DNA from: Beijerinckiaceae bacterium
GTDB taxonomy: Bacteria > Pseudomonadota > Alphaproteobacteria > Rhizobiales > Beijerinckiaceae
Assembly: GCA_009773635.1 (NCBI GenBank)
Contig: WSYC01000018.1
Location: 1-64,000, forward strand
Length of the DNA: 64,000 nt
Direction: 5' to 3'
Numbering within the stretch: position 1 is the first letter of the stretch; every line of letters starts with the position of its first letter. Made by a program: the position numbers and the translations under genes. Below, piece after piece: positions 35,204 through 43,291 of the stretch. The notes beneath the pieces are model-generated. The model was not told the origin of the DNA, searched no databases, and was given only the letters and a program-made list of their open reading frames with translations.

Positions 35204-35566
35204 TTACTTCGCCGGCGGCGTGCAGACAACCTCCTGATCGTCCCGGACGTAGCAGACGCTGACAGCTCCGGTGCGGCGGTTGACGCGGAAAATACCCGCC
35301 TCCTGCCGATGGCTTGAGGGAATGAGGCCATAATCGCCGGCCTCGCCCGCCTTGGCGCCTTCCCCGGCGGGGTAGCACAGCGTGAGGCCGATCGGGCTGT
35401 CATCCTTCACCGCGAACTGGCAGGCGATCACCTCACCGGTGGAGCGATCAACCCGGTAGACGCGGTTGAGGTCCTGCTGCGGCGCCGGCGCGAAGGCAAA
35501 ATTCTCCGCGATTGCCGGGCCGGCAAACCCCACGACAAGCGCGACCGCAAGACCCCGTATCCGCAT
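35204..35566 (-). CDS. Small exported hypothetical protein, 120 aa
   Basis: ATG 35566 with CAGGGAGAAATG upstream. Signal peptide MRIRGLAVALVVGFAGPAIA. The mature part (about 100 residues) has two repeats of a beta-type motif: RVYRVDRSTGEVIACQFAV and GIFRVNRRTGAVSVCYVRD, each ending in a Cys, which suggests a duplicated two-stranded unit and a disulfide. It is probably periplasmic. I do not recognise a named family. Confidence 0.72.
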   Translation of the reverse strand: MRIRGLAVALVVGFAGPAIAENFAFAPAPQQDLNRVYRVDRSTGEVIACQFAVKDDSPIGLTLCYPAGEGAKAGEAGDYGLIPSSHRQEAGIFRVNRRTGAVSVCYVRDDQEVVCTPPAK

Positions 35567-35665
35567 GGCATTTCTCCCTGATGCACCGAGGCAAGCCTTC
35601 AAGGCTTTCCCGAATCGCGTGCGTCAGTGTAGGCACTCGTTCTCGTTCACGAAAAGGGCCTGAGC

Positions 35666-36331
35666 ATGCGCGCAACGCTGGTTTTCGATCTCGACGGCAC
35701 GCTGGCGGAAACCGCGCCGGATATCATGGCGACGCTCAACCACCTTCTTGTCCGCGAAGGGCTGGACATGCTGCCCGTCTCTGCCGCACGGCAACTCGTC
35801 GGCGCGGGGGCGCGGGCGCTGCTCGAACGCGGCTTCAAGGCGGCCGGCCGCCCGCTGGAAGCGGAAAAGCTCGAGACGCTGTTTCAAGCCTTCCTTGTCC
35901 ACTACCTCGATCATGTCGCCGAACTGTCCTTCCTCTTCCCTGGCGTGGAGAGCGCGCTGAAAGGACTGGCAGGCGAAGGCTATGGCCTCGCGATCTGCAC
36001 CAACAAGCCCGAGGCGCATTCCCTGGCGCTGGTGGAGCAACTCGGAATCCTGCCGATGTTCCGCAAGGTCGCCGGGCGCGAGACCTTCGCCTTCTGCAAG
36101 CCTGACCCGCGCCATCTCACCGAAACGATCCGGGCGGCGGGCGGCGACGCTGCACGCGCGATCATGATCGGCGACTCCCGTACGGATGTGGACACCGCCC
36201 GCGCCGCCGGCATTCCGGTGGTCGGTGTGACCTTCGGCTACACCGATGTGCCGATGGCCGAGCTCAAGCCGGACCGGATTATCGAGCACTTCGATGCCCT
36301 GCCGGAGGCGATCCGCGCGCTCGCGCGCTGA
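35666..36331 (+). CDS. gph: Phosphoglycolate phosphatase (HAD family)
   Basis: 221 residues of the HAD phosphatase superfamily. Motif I FDLDGTLAETAP at residues 7-18 with the nucleophile Asp, motif II LAICTNKP near 110, motif III Lys in FAFCKPDPRHL near 150, and motif IV MIGDSRTDVDTARAAG near 169. It fits phosphoglycolate phosphatase, which clears 2-phosphoglycolate from DNA repair. The start is ATG 35666, preceded by AAAAGGGCC. Its stop is two bases from the convergent gene at 36334. Confidence 0.88.
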   Translation: MRATLVFDLDGTLAETAPDIMATLNHLLVREGLDMLPVSAARQLVGAGARALLERGFKAAGRPLEAEKLETLFQAFLVHYLDHVAELSFLFPGVESALKGLAGEGYGLAICTNKPEAHSLALVEQLGILPMFRKVAGRETFAFCKPDPRHLTETIRAAGGDAARAIMIGDSRTDVDTARAAGIPVVGVTFGYTDVPMAELKPDRIIEHFDALPEAIRALAR

Positions 36332-36333
36332 AC

Positions 36334-37749
36334 TTACTTGTCCGAGGCGCACACCAGCGAGACGACGCCCGTGCGCGCACCTTCGGCGATCTCTGCCGAT
36401 GATTTTCCGGCGCTTTCGCCCCCAGCGGGAGCCTGAAGGCCCGCGGCCTTGAACACCTCGGATGCCGGCAGGAAGGCATAGGTCAACACCGGAACGACAC
36501 CCGCCACCCGGAATTTCGAGACCGGCACCGTGTTGATGATGCCGACCAGTGCGCCGCTCTTGTCGAAGAGCGCGGCCCCGGCCCCGCCTTCCTGCAAGGA
36601 GGTCGCGGCGCGGCCTCCTGCCAGCGTGGCGGCACTGGCAAGAAGATCGCCATCCATATCGCGCTGGACCAGCACCGCCGGACCGTCCGCGGAGGCGACG
36701 ACCCGCGCCGCCATCGGCTTTCCGGCCCGGGCCGTCAGCACCATAAGACCGGTGCCATCGAGCCGCCGCGCGAGTTTCGCGGGGATTTTCGGGGCGTCAT
36801 TCCCGCCGGCAACGACGATCTCCGCACAGGACTTGAGAGCAGCTTCCGCCGTCAGGATTGTCTCGGGCGCAAGCACGAGCCCGGTCGCGCGGCGCTGCGC
36901 GGGAGCGGCTGCTACGGGCACGGAGCCGGGCTTTGCCTCCGGTCTGGCGCCACCTGTCTTGGCGAAAGGTTCGAAGCTCGCGGCGATGGCGATCAGCATC
37001 CTGTCGACCGTCGGCGCGACGGCTTTGTCATAGCCGATCGAGAAGCCCTTGATCGCCCCGGATGCATCCGCCTGCACCCGGCGGTAGAACTTGCCGGACG
37101 CGGTCTCGCCGCTGATCACGAAGAAATCCGGGCGGATCAGCTTGTAGGTGATCTTGCGGCCCTGAACCTTCGCATCCGTGCCCTTTTCAAAGAGCGCCGG
37201 GAGCGAATCCTCCTTCTTGTAGACGGTGAGATCGAGGGTGATTTTCTCGTCCCTGTCCTGCCAGCGCGTGCCGCCGGAGGAATTCGGCGCAGACTTGGCG
37301 AAAATCGTCCCGGGAATGCCGATTTTCATGCCGGAAACCTTGTCGGTTTCGATCGCGAATCTCGCTGCAAGCCGCAGCTTGTCAGCCTCGGCCTGCAACT
37401 TGGCGCGTTCCGCCGGGGTCAGGATGCCGTCTGCGGCGAGCTTGGCTTCGGTTTCGAAGCGCTTGAGCGCAGCGAAGGTCAGCGGGCCGAAATCGCCGGA
37501 GGCCGTCGCCTCGAATTTCGCAGTCCACATCAGATCTTTCTGGATCGCGCGGCGCGCCTCGACATCGAGCGCAAGAAACGCCTTCTCGGCAGCTGCGAAC
37601 GCCGGATCGACGGGCTTTGCGGGTTGGCCGGCAGGGGGCGCGGCGGGCGCTTGCGCCAGAGCGGGCCCCGTAACCACCAAGGCGGCAGCCATTGCCACCG
37701 ATCGAAGGTGGAGGGCAAAAAAACTGTGGGCAGGGAAGGGTTTCCGCAT
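36334..37749 (-). CDS. Secreted peptidoglycan-binding-like, trypsin-like pseudoprotease
   Basis: About 471 residues from ATG 37749. Signal peptide (MRKPFPAHSFFALHLRSVAMAAALVVTGPALAQ). Residues about 45-95 resemble a peptidoglycan-binding domain (AIQKDLMWTAKFEATASGDFGPLTFAALKRF is cited here only in part: DFGPLTFAALKRF). After a beta-rich middle, residues about 300-450 look like a trypsin-like fold: GLVLAPETILTAEAAL, a DGTGLMVL Asp region, and EGGAGAALFDKSGALVGI. In active enzymes the first has LTxAHVV and the last GxSGGP; here His and Ser are replaced by Ala. So the fold is probably kept but catalysis lost. It is divergent, across 201 bases, from an alpha-2-macroglobulin gene. Confidence 0.75.
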   Translation of the reverse strand: MRKPFPAHSFFALHLRSVAMAAALVVTGPALAQAPAAPPAGQPAKPVDPAFAAAEKAFLALDVEARRAIQKDLMWTAKFEATASGDFGPLTFAALKRFETEAKLAADGILTPAERAKLQAEADKLRLAARFAIETDKVSGMKIGIPGTIFAKSAPNSSGGTRWQDRDEKITLDLTVYKKEDSLPALFEKGTDAKVQGRKITYKLIRPDFFVISGETASGKFYRRVQADASGAIKGFSIGYDKAVAPTVDRMLIAIAASFEPFAKTGGARPEAKPGSVPVAAAPAQRRATGLVLAPETILTAEAALKSCAEIVVAGGNDAPKIPAKLARRLDGTGLMVLTARAGKPMAARVVASADGPAVLVQRDMDGDLLASAATLAGGRAATSLQEGGAGAALFDKSGALVGIINTVPVSKFRVAGVVPVLTYAFLPASEVFKAAGLQAPAGGESAGKSSAEIAEGARTGVVSLVCASDK

Positions 37750-37950
37750 AGCACAATCTCCGTCGCCATTGTTCGCGCAGCACGTGTTCATAAACGCGTG
37801 TCGGAACGCCGTATATACGAGAACCTCGCACGGCAGGGCGGGCGATTGCAACCGAAGTTGAAACGAGATTCTGTGCGCTATCGCACGTTGCAGGTCGCTG
37901 CGGGGATGATAGGCTGTCGAAACGGCAAACATCTGAAACGGAGAAAACGA

Positions 37951-40900
37951 ATGGGCATGCTCTCGATCCTCGGCTTTTCCCATTCCGGCCGACAAGGCTC
38001 GTCATCGTGCAGCTCTCTGGCACGCATGCTCGGGACCGGGCTCCTCGGCCTCGCGCTGATGACCGGCGCAGCCCTTGCCCAGATGCGGACCAAGGCCTTC
38101 CTGAGGGATGACCTTGCGGCCTCCGGTGCCGCGATCGAGGAGAAGATCAAGCGCGAGGTTTCGGTGCCGCAGGGCATGGATTTCAAGCGCGCTTTCGATG
38201 GTGCCCTCGCCGCTCTCGACAAGAAGGACGGCCGGGCCGGCCTGCTGCTGGCCAATCAGGCGGTGCTGATCCAGCCCAACAGTAATGCAGGCTGGATGGT
38301 GATGTCCCGCGCCGCGCGCATGGTCGTCCCGCGGGACTGGCGCGAACGCTACGAGATGCAGGAGCGCGCCCTCGCCGCCGCCTATATCGGCTATGCCCGG
38401 GCCACGTCCGCATCGGCCGAGGGTGATGCGCTCTATGTGCTCGGCAGAGCCTTTGAATGGCGGGAGATGTGGCGCCCGGCGCTCACCGCCTACCGGATCA
38501 GCCTTGAAGCCAAGGAAGATGCTGCGGCGCGCACCGCCTACGAGACCTTGCGCGAGAAGCGCGGCTTCCGCCTGACGGGCAACGAGGTTGACGCGGATTC
38601 GGCCAGCCCGCGCGCCTGTTTCACCTTCTCCGAGCCGCTGGCGCGCGGCAAGGTCGATTTTGCGCCCTATGTCGCCGTCTCCGGCAAGGGCGATTTCGCG
38701 GTTACCGCCGAAAGCAGCCAGATCTGCGTCGACGGGCTGCGCCACGGCGAACGCTATGGCGTCGTGCTCCGGCAGGGCATTCCCTCGTCGATCCCCGGTG
38801 AGAACCTGCTCAAGAACGCCGATTACGAGATCTACGTCCGCGACCGCACGGCCTCCGTGCGCGCCAGCGGCAAGACCTATGTTCTGCCGCGTTCGGGCCA
38901 GCAGGGCGTGCCGCTCACCTCGGTCAACACCGACAAGATCGGTATCCGCGTGCTCAGGATCGGTGATCGCAACCTGATCAACACCGTCCGCAACTCCGAA
39001 TTCATGGAGCAGATGGAGCCGCATCAGGTCGAGACCATCATCAAGGAAAGCGGTAGCCAGGTCTGGCGCGGCGTGATGGACGTCAAGACCGAACTCAACA
39101 AGGATGTCGTCACCGCCTTCCCGGTGACGGAGGCGACCGGCAAGCTCGAACCCGGCATCTACCTCATCGCGGCTCAGGCCGGCGACTTCAAGACCGAGAG
39201 CGGCGCGACCGCCGTGCCCAACCCGGATGGCGACAGCGAGCAGATCCAGAGCGCGGAAAGCATCGCGACGCAGTGGTTCGTCGTTTCCGACCTCGGGTTG
39301 ACCGCGTTTTCGGGGCAGGACGGCGTGCATGTCTTCGTGCGTTCGCTCGCCAATGCCGCGCCGGTTGAAGGCACCGAGGTGCGCCTCATCGCCCGCAACA
39401 ACGAGGTGATGGCAACGCTGAAAACCGACGCCAAGGGCCATGCGAAATTCGACCCCGGCCTTTCCCGCGGCGATGGCGGCCTCGCGCCGGGCATCGTCAC
39501 CGCGCAGCTGAAGGATGACTACGGCTTCCTCGATCTGCAACAGGCGGCGTTTGACCTCACCGATCGCGGCGTTTCAGGCCGTGTCGCGCCGAAGGGCCTT
39601 GACGCCTATCTCTACGCCGAACGCGGCGTCTATCGCCCTGGCGAGACGGTTTATGTCACGGCACTGGTGCGTGATGCGCGCTCGAATGTCGTTGCCGGCC
39701 TGCCGCTGACCATCGTCGTGCGCCGGCCTGATGGCATGGAATACCGCCGGCAGGTGGTGCAGGATCAGGGCGGCGGTGGCCGCGCGATCTCGGTGCCGCT
39801 CCTCTCAGGCGCGCCGGTCGGGACGTGGCGGATATCAGCCTATTCCGACCCCAAGCGCCCGGCGATTGGCGAGACCACTGTTCTCGTCGAGGATTACGTA
39901 CCCGAGCGGCTCGAAATCAACATCGAACCCAAGGCCAAGCTGATCCAGTCCGGCGAGAACGCCGAGATCGACGTCAATGTCCGCTATCTCTACGGCGCGC
40001 CGGGCGCGGATCTCTCCGTTGCCGGTGATGTCACGATCCGGCGCGCCAAGGAAAGCGCGATCCCCGGCTTTGCGGGGTATACGGTCGGCCTCTCGGACGA
40101 GCCGGTCGAGGCGGTGAAAAGCGAGGTCGAGGGCACCTCGACCGATGAAGATGGCAAGGCGACGCTCTCCATTGCGTTGAAAGAGCCGGAAACCAACCTG
40201 CCGCTGGAAGCCGAATTCGTGATTTCAGCCTCCGAATCCGGCGGCCGGGCGGTCACGCGCGCAGTCACGATTCCCATCGTGCCGAAGGGAGTTGCCATCG
40301 GCATCAAGCCCGCCTTCGACGGCAACGAGATCGGCGCCGGCGATACCGCGAAGTTCGGCGTGATCCTCGCGACCGGTCAGGGCAAGCGCCTTGCGCGCAG
40401 CGGGTTGAAATGGCAGCTCTCGCGCATCAGCCGAAACTATCAATGGTTCTTCAAGGATGGCCGCTGGGCCTACGAAGGCATCAAGACCGAGCGCCGGGTG
40501 GCCGATGGCGAGGTCGCGACCAGCGAGACCGCTGTCGCGGACATCGCCGCCAAGGTCCAGTGGGGCACCTATAGGCTGGCGGTGCGCCTGTCCGGTTCGG
40601 AGGAAGCCGAGACGGCCTATGATTTTACGGTCGGCTACGTTGCGGATGCCAAGGCCGATACGCCTGATGTGCTCGATGTCGCGCTCGACAAGAAATCCTA
40701 CGCCGATGGCGAGACGATGCAGGTGCGCCTTGCGCCGCGTTTTGCCGGCAAGGCGACCCTTGCGGTGATCTCGGATCGCGTCGCGCATCTCGAGGTGGTC
40801 GATCTGCCCGAGGGCGGCAAGACCTTCCCGATCAAGGTCTCGGCCGATTGGGGTGCCGGGGCCTATCTCGTCGCGATGGTGCATCGCCCGCTCGATGAGG

Positions 40901-43287
40901 CCGCCAAGCGCATGCCGGGCCGTGCGCTCGGGCTCTCGTGGTTCACCATCGGCAAGGAGGCCCGCAAGATCGGCGTCAATCTCGGCGCGCCCGCGCAAAT
41001 GCGTCCGCGGCAAATGATGAACCTGCCGGTCAAGCTCGCCAATCTCAAGGCGGGTGAGGAAGCCTTCGTGACGGTGGCGGCGGTGGATGTCGGCATCCTC
41101 AACCTCACGCGGTACCAGTCACCGAACGCGACGAACCATTTCTACGGCCAGCGCCAGCTCAACGGTGAGGTGCGCGATCTCTACGCCTATCTGATCGATG
41201 GGATGCAGGGCACGCGCGGCGCGATCCGTTCGGGTGGCGACGCCGCACCGGAAGTAAAAGGAGAACGGCCGACGCAGGAGCCGCTCGCGCGCTTCTCCGG
41301 CGTCGTCAAAGCCAATGCTGACGGCACGGTGCCAGTCAGCTTCGAAATCCCGGCCTTCAACGGCACGGTGCGGGTGATGGCGGTTGCCTGGACCGCGACC
41401 AAGACCGGCGAGGCCGAGGCGGATGTGATCGTGCGTGATCCCATCGTCGTGCAGCCGACGGTACCGCGCTTCCTCGCGCTCGGAGATAAATCCCAGTTCC
41501 ATATCGACATCAACAACGTCGAAGGCGCAGCCGGGGATTACGTGCTCGATGTCGACATGCGCGGACCGGTGAGCGTTCAGCTCTCGCCCGATCTGCGCAA
41601 GATCCGGCTGGAGAAGGGCAAGAAGGTTTCCTTCGCGCTCCCCGTCATCGCGGCAGGCCTCGGCCAGGCCGAGGTCGACCTCACGCTCAAGGGCGGCGGC
41701 GAGACGCTGGCGCAAACCGTGCGCGTGAATGTCAAACCCTCCGCGCCAAGCGTGGTGAACCGCATCGTCCGGCCGCTGCCGGGCGGGCAGAGCCTTGAGG
41801 TGACGGGAGACCTTCTCGCCGATTTCGTGCCGAATTCCGGCTCGGTTTCGGTCACGGTCTCGCCGTTTGCGGCGCTTGATGTCCCGGCGCTGCTCTCGGC
41901 GCTCGACCGCTACCCCTACGGCTGCACGGAGCAGACCGTGAGCCGCGCGATGCCGCTGCTCTATGTCAACAAGCTCGCCTCGATGGAGCATCTTGCGCTG
42001 GATGATAACGCCGAAAAGCGCATCAGCGACGCGATCGAGCGCGTGCTTTCGCGGCAAGGCGCGAACGGCGGCTTTGGCCTCTGGAGTGTCGGCTCGAACT
42101 CTGATCTCTGGCTCGACGCCTTCGTCACCGACTTCCTGACCCGTGCGCGTGAACGCAATATCGCCGTGCCGCAGGTCGCCTTCGGGCTCGCGCTCGACCG
42201 GCTCCGCAATCAGGTCGTCAACACCTCTGAAGTGCGCAAGGAAGAGGCCGCTGGCCTCGCCTATGCCATCTACGTGCTCGCCCGCAACGGTCGGCCGGTG
42301 ATGGGCGATCTGCGCTACCTCGCCGACAACAAGCTTGGCGACTTCACCTCGCCCTTGTCGAAAGGCCAGATCGGCGCCGCGCTGGCGCTGCTCGGGGATC
42401 GCGGTCGATCGGATACCGTGATGACCAACGCCGTCACCGCACTGGGTGCGGCGAAGGAAGATCTCGTCTACCGCTCGGATTACGGCTCCAAGCTGCGCGA
42501 CAGTGCCGGCCTTCTGGCCCTGCTCGCGGAAGCCAATTCCGATCGGGCGCGGATCACCCGTGTGGCAGGCGAACTCGATACCGCCCGCAACCGCTCGCGC
42601 TACACCTCGACCCAGGAGCAGAACTGGATGGTGCTGGCAGCGCAGGCGCTGGCGAAGGAAGCCGAGAACTTCTCGCTGACGGTCGATGGCGCCAACCATC
42701 GCGGCGCGCTCTACCGGACCCTGCCGCAGGCGGCTCTTGACAGGAAAGCCCTGACCATCCGCAACAACGGCCAGTCCGAAAGCCGTGTCATCCTCTCGGT
42801 GTCCGGCATTCCGACGGCACCGACCCCGGCGCTGGACGAGGGCTTCTCGGTCAAGCGCACGATCTATTCCATCGGTGGCGAGGAAGTCGGCCCTGCCGAA
42901 ATCCAGCAGAACGAGCGCTACTACGTTGCGCTGGAGATCGATGATTCCAGGGTAAAGGGATCGCGCCTTCTCGTGGTCGATCCGCTGCCCGCCGGGCTCG
43001 AGATCGAAAACCCGAAGCTGACGGAGGCCAACACCGAGGGCATGAGCTTCTTCGGTGACCGGACGGAGCCCGATCATGTCGAATCCCGCGATGATCGCTT
43101 CGTGGCGGCGTTCAACCGCTCCGGCAGCGAGAAAAAGCCCGTGCGCGTGGCCTACATCGTGCGCGCGGTCACGCCGGGCACCTACGTGCACCCGGCGACA
43201 ATCGCGGAGGATATGTATCGCCCCGAACGCTTCGGTCGCACGGCCTTCGGCTCGGTGACGGTCTTGCCCGCCGAGAAGAAGAAATAA
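37951..43287 (+). CDS. Alpha-2-macroglobulin-family protein with thioester motif
   Basis: About 1778 residues from ATG 37951 (GGAGA upstream). Bacterial alpha-2-macroglobulins trap proteases in the periplasm: cleavage of a bait region exposes a thioester that links to the protease. The thioester sequence GCTEQ is present with Cys at residue 1325 (41923-41925). Early blocks include the family pattern LDAYLYAERGVYRPGETVYVTALVRD and the MG-domain rich centre. The signal (LGTGLLGLALMTGAALAQ) looks signal-peptidase I type with no lipobox, unlike E. coli YfhM. pbpC starts four bases after its stop, the classic yfhM-pbpC pairing. Confidence 0.92.
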   Translation: MGMLSILGFSHSGRQGSSSCSSLARMLGTGLLGLALMTGAALAQMRTKAFLRDDLAASGAAIEEKIKREVSVPQGMDFKRAFDGALAALDKKDGRAGLLLANQAVLIQPNSNAGWMVMSRAARMVVPRDWRERYEMQERALAAAYIGYARATSASAEGDALYVLGRAFEWREMWRPALTAYRISLEAKEDAAARTAYETLREKRGFRLTGNEVDADSASPRACFTFSEPLARGKVDFAPYVAVSGKGDFAVTAESSQICVDGLRHGERYGVVLRQGIPSSIPGENLLKNADYEIYVRDRTASVRASGKTYVLPRSGQQGVPLTSVNTDKIGIRVLRIGDRNLINTVRNSEFMEQMEPHQVETIIKESGSQVWRGVMDVKTELNKDVVTAFPVTEATGKLEPGIYLIAAQAGDFKTESGATAVPNPDGDSEQIQSAESIATQWFVVSDLGLTAFSGQDGVHVFVRSLANAAPVEGTEVRLIARNNEVMATLKTDAKGHAKFDPGLSRGDGGLAPGIVTAQLKDDYGFLDLQQAAFDLTDRGVSGRVAPKGLDAYLYAERGVYRPGETVYVTALVRDARSNVVAGLPLTIVVRRPDGMEYRRQVVQDQGGGGRAISVPLLSGAPVGTWRISAYSDPKRPAIGETTVLVEDYVPERLEINIEPKAKLIQSGENAEIDVNVRYLYGAPGADLSVAGDVTIRRAKESAIPGFAGYTVGLSDEPVEAVKSEVEGTSTDEDGKATLSIALKEPETNLPLEAEFVISASESGGRAVTRAVTIPIVPKGVAIGIKPAFDGNEIGAGDTAKFGVILATGQGKRLARSGLKWQLSRISRNYQWFFKDGRWAYEGIKTERRVADGEVATSETAVADIAAKVQWGTYRLAVRLSGSEEAETAYDFTVGYVADAKADTPDVLDVALDKKSYADGETMQVRLAPRFAGKATLAVISDRVAHLEVVDLPEGGKTFPIKVSADWGAGAYLVAMVHRPLDEAAKRMPGRALGLSWFTIGKEARKIGVNLGAPAQMRPRQMMNLPVKLANLKAGEEAFVTVAAVDVGILNLTRYQSPNATNHFYGQRQLNGEVRDLYAYLIDGMQGTRGAIRSGGDAAPEVKGERPTQEPLARFSGVVKANADGTVPVSFEIPAFNGTVRVMAVAWTATKTGEAEADVIVRDPIVVQPTVPRFLALGDKSQFHIDINNVEGAAGDYVLDVDMRGPVSVQLSPDLRKIRLEKGKKVSFALPVIAAGLGQAEVDLTLKGGGETLAQTVRVNVKPSAPSVVNRIVRPLPGGQSLEVTGDLLADFVPNSGSVSVTVSPFAALDVPALLSALDRYPYGCTEQTVSRAMPLLYVNKLASMEHLALDDNAEKRISDAIERVLSRQGANGGFGLWSVGSNSDLWLDAFVTDFLTRARERNIAVPQVAFGLALDRLRNQVVNTSEVRKEEAAGLAYAIYVLARNGRPVMGDLRYLADNKLGDFTSPLSKGQIGAALALLGDRGRSDTVMTNAVTALGAAKEDLVYRSDYGSKLRDSAGLLALLAEANSDRARITRVAGELDTARNRSRYTSTQEQNWMVLAAQALAKEAENFSLTVDGANHRGALYRTLPQAALDRKALTIRNNGQSESRVILSVSGIPTAPTPALDEGFSVKRTIYSIGGEEVGPAEIQQNERYYVALEIDDSRVKGSRLLVVDPLPAGLEIENPKLTEANTEGMSFFGDRTEPDHVESRDDRFVAAFNRSGSEKKPVRVAYIVRAVTPGTYVHPATIAEDMYRPERFGRTAFGSVTVLPAEKKK

Positions 43288-43291
43288 GGAA

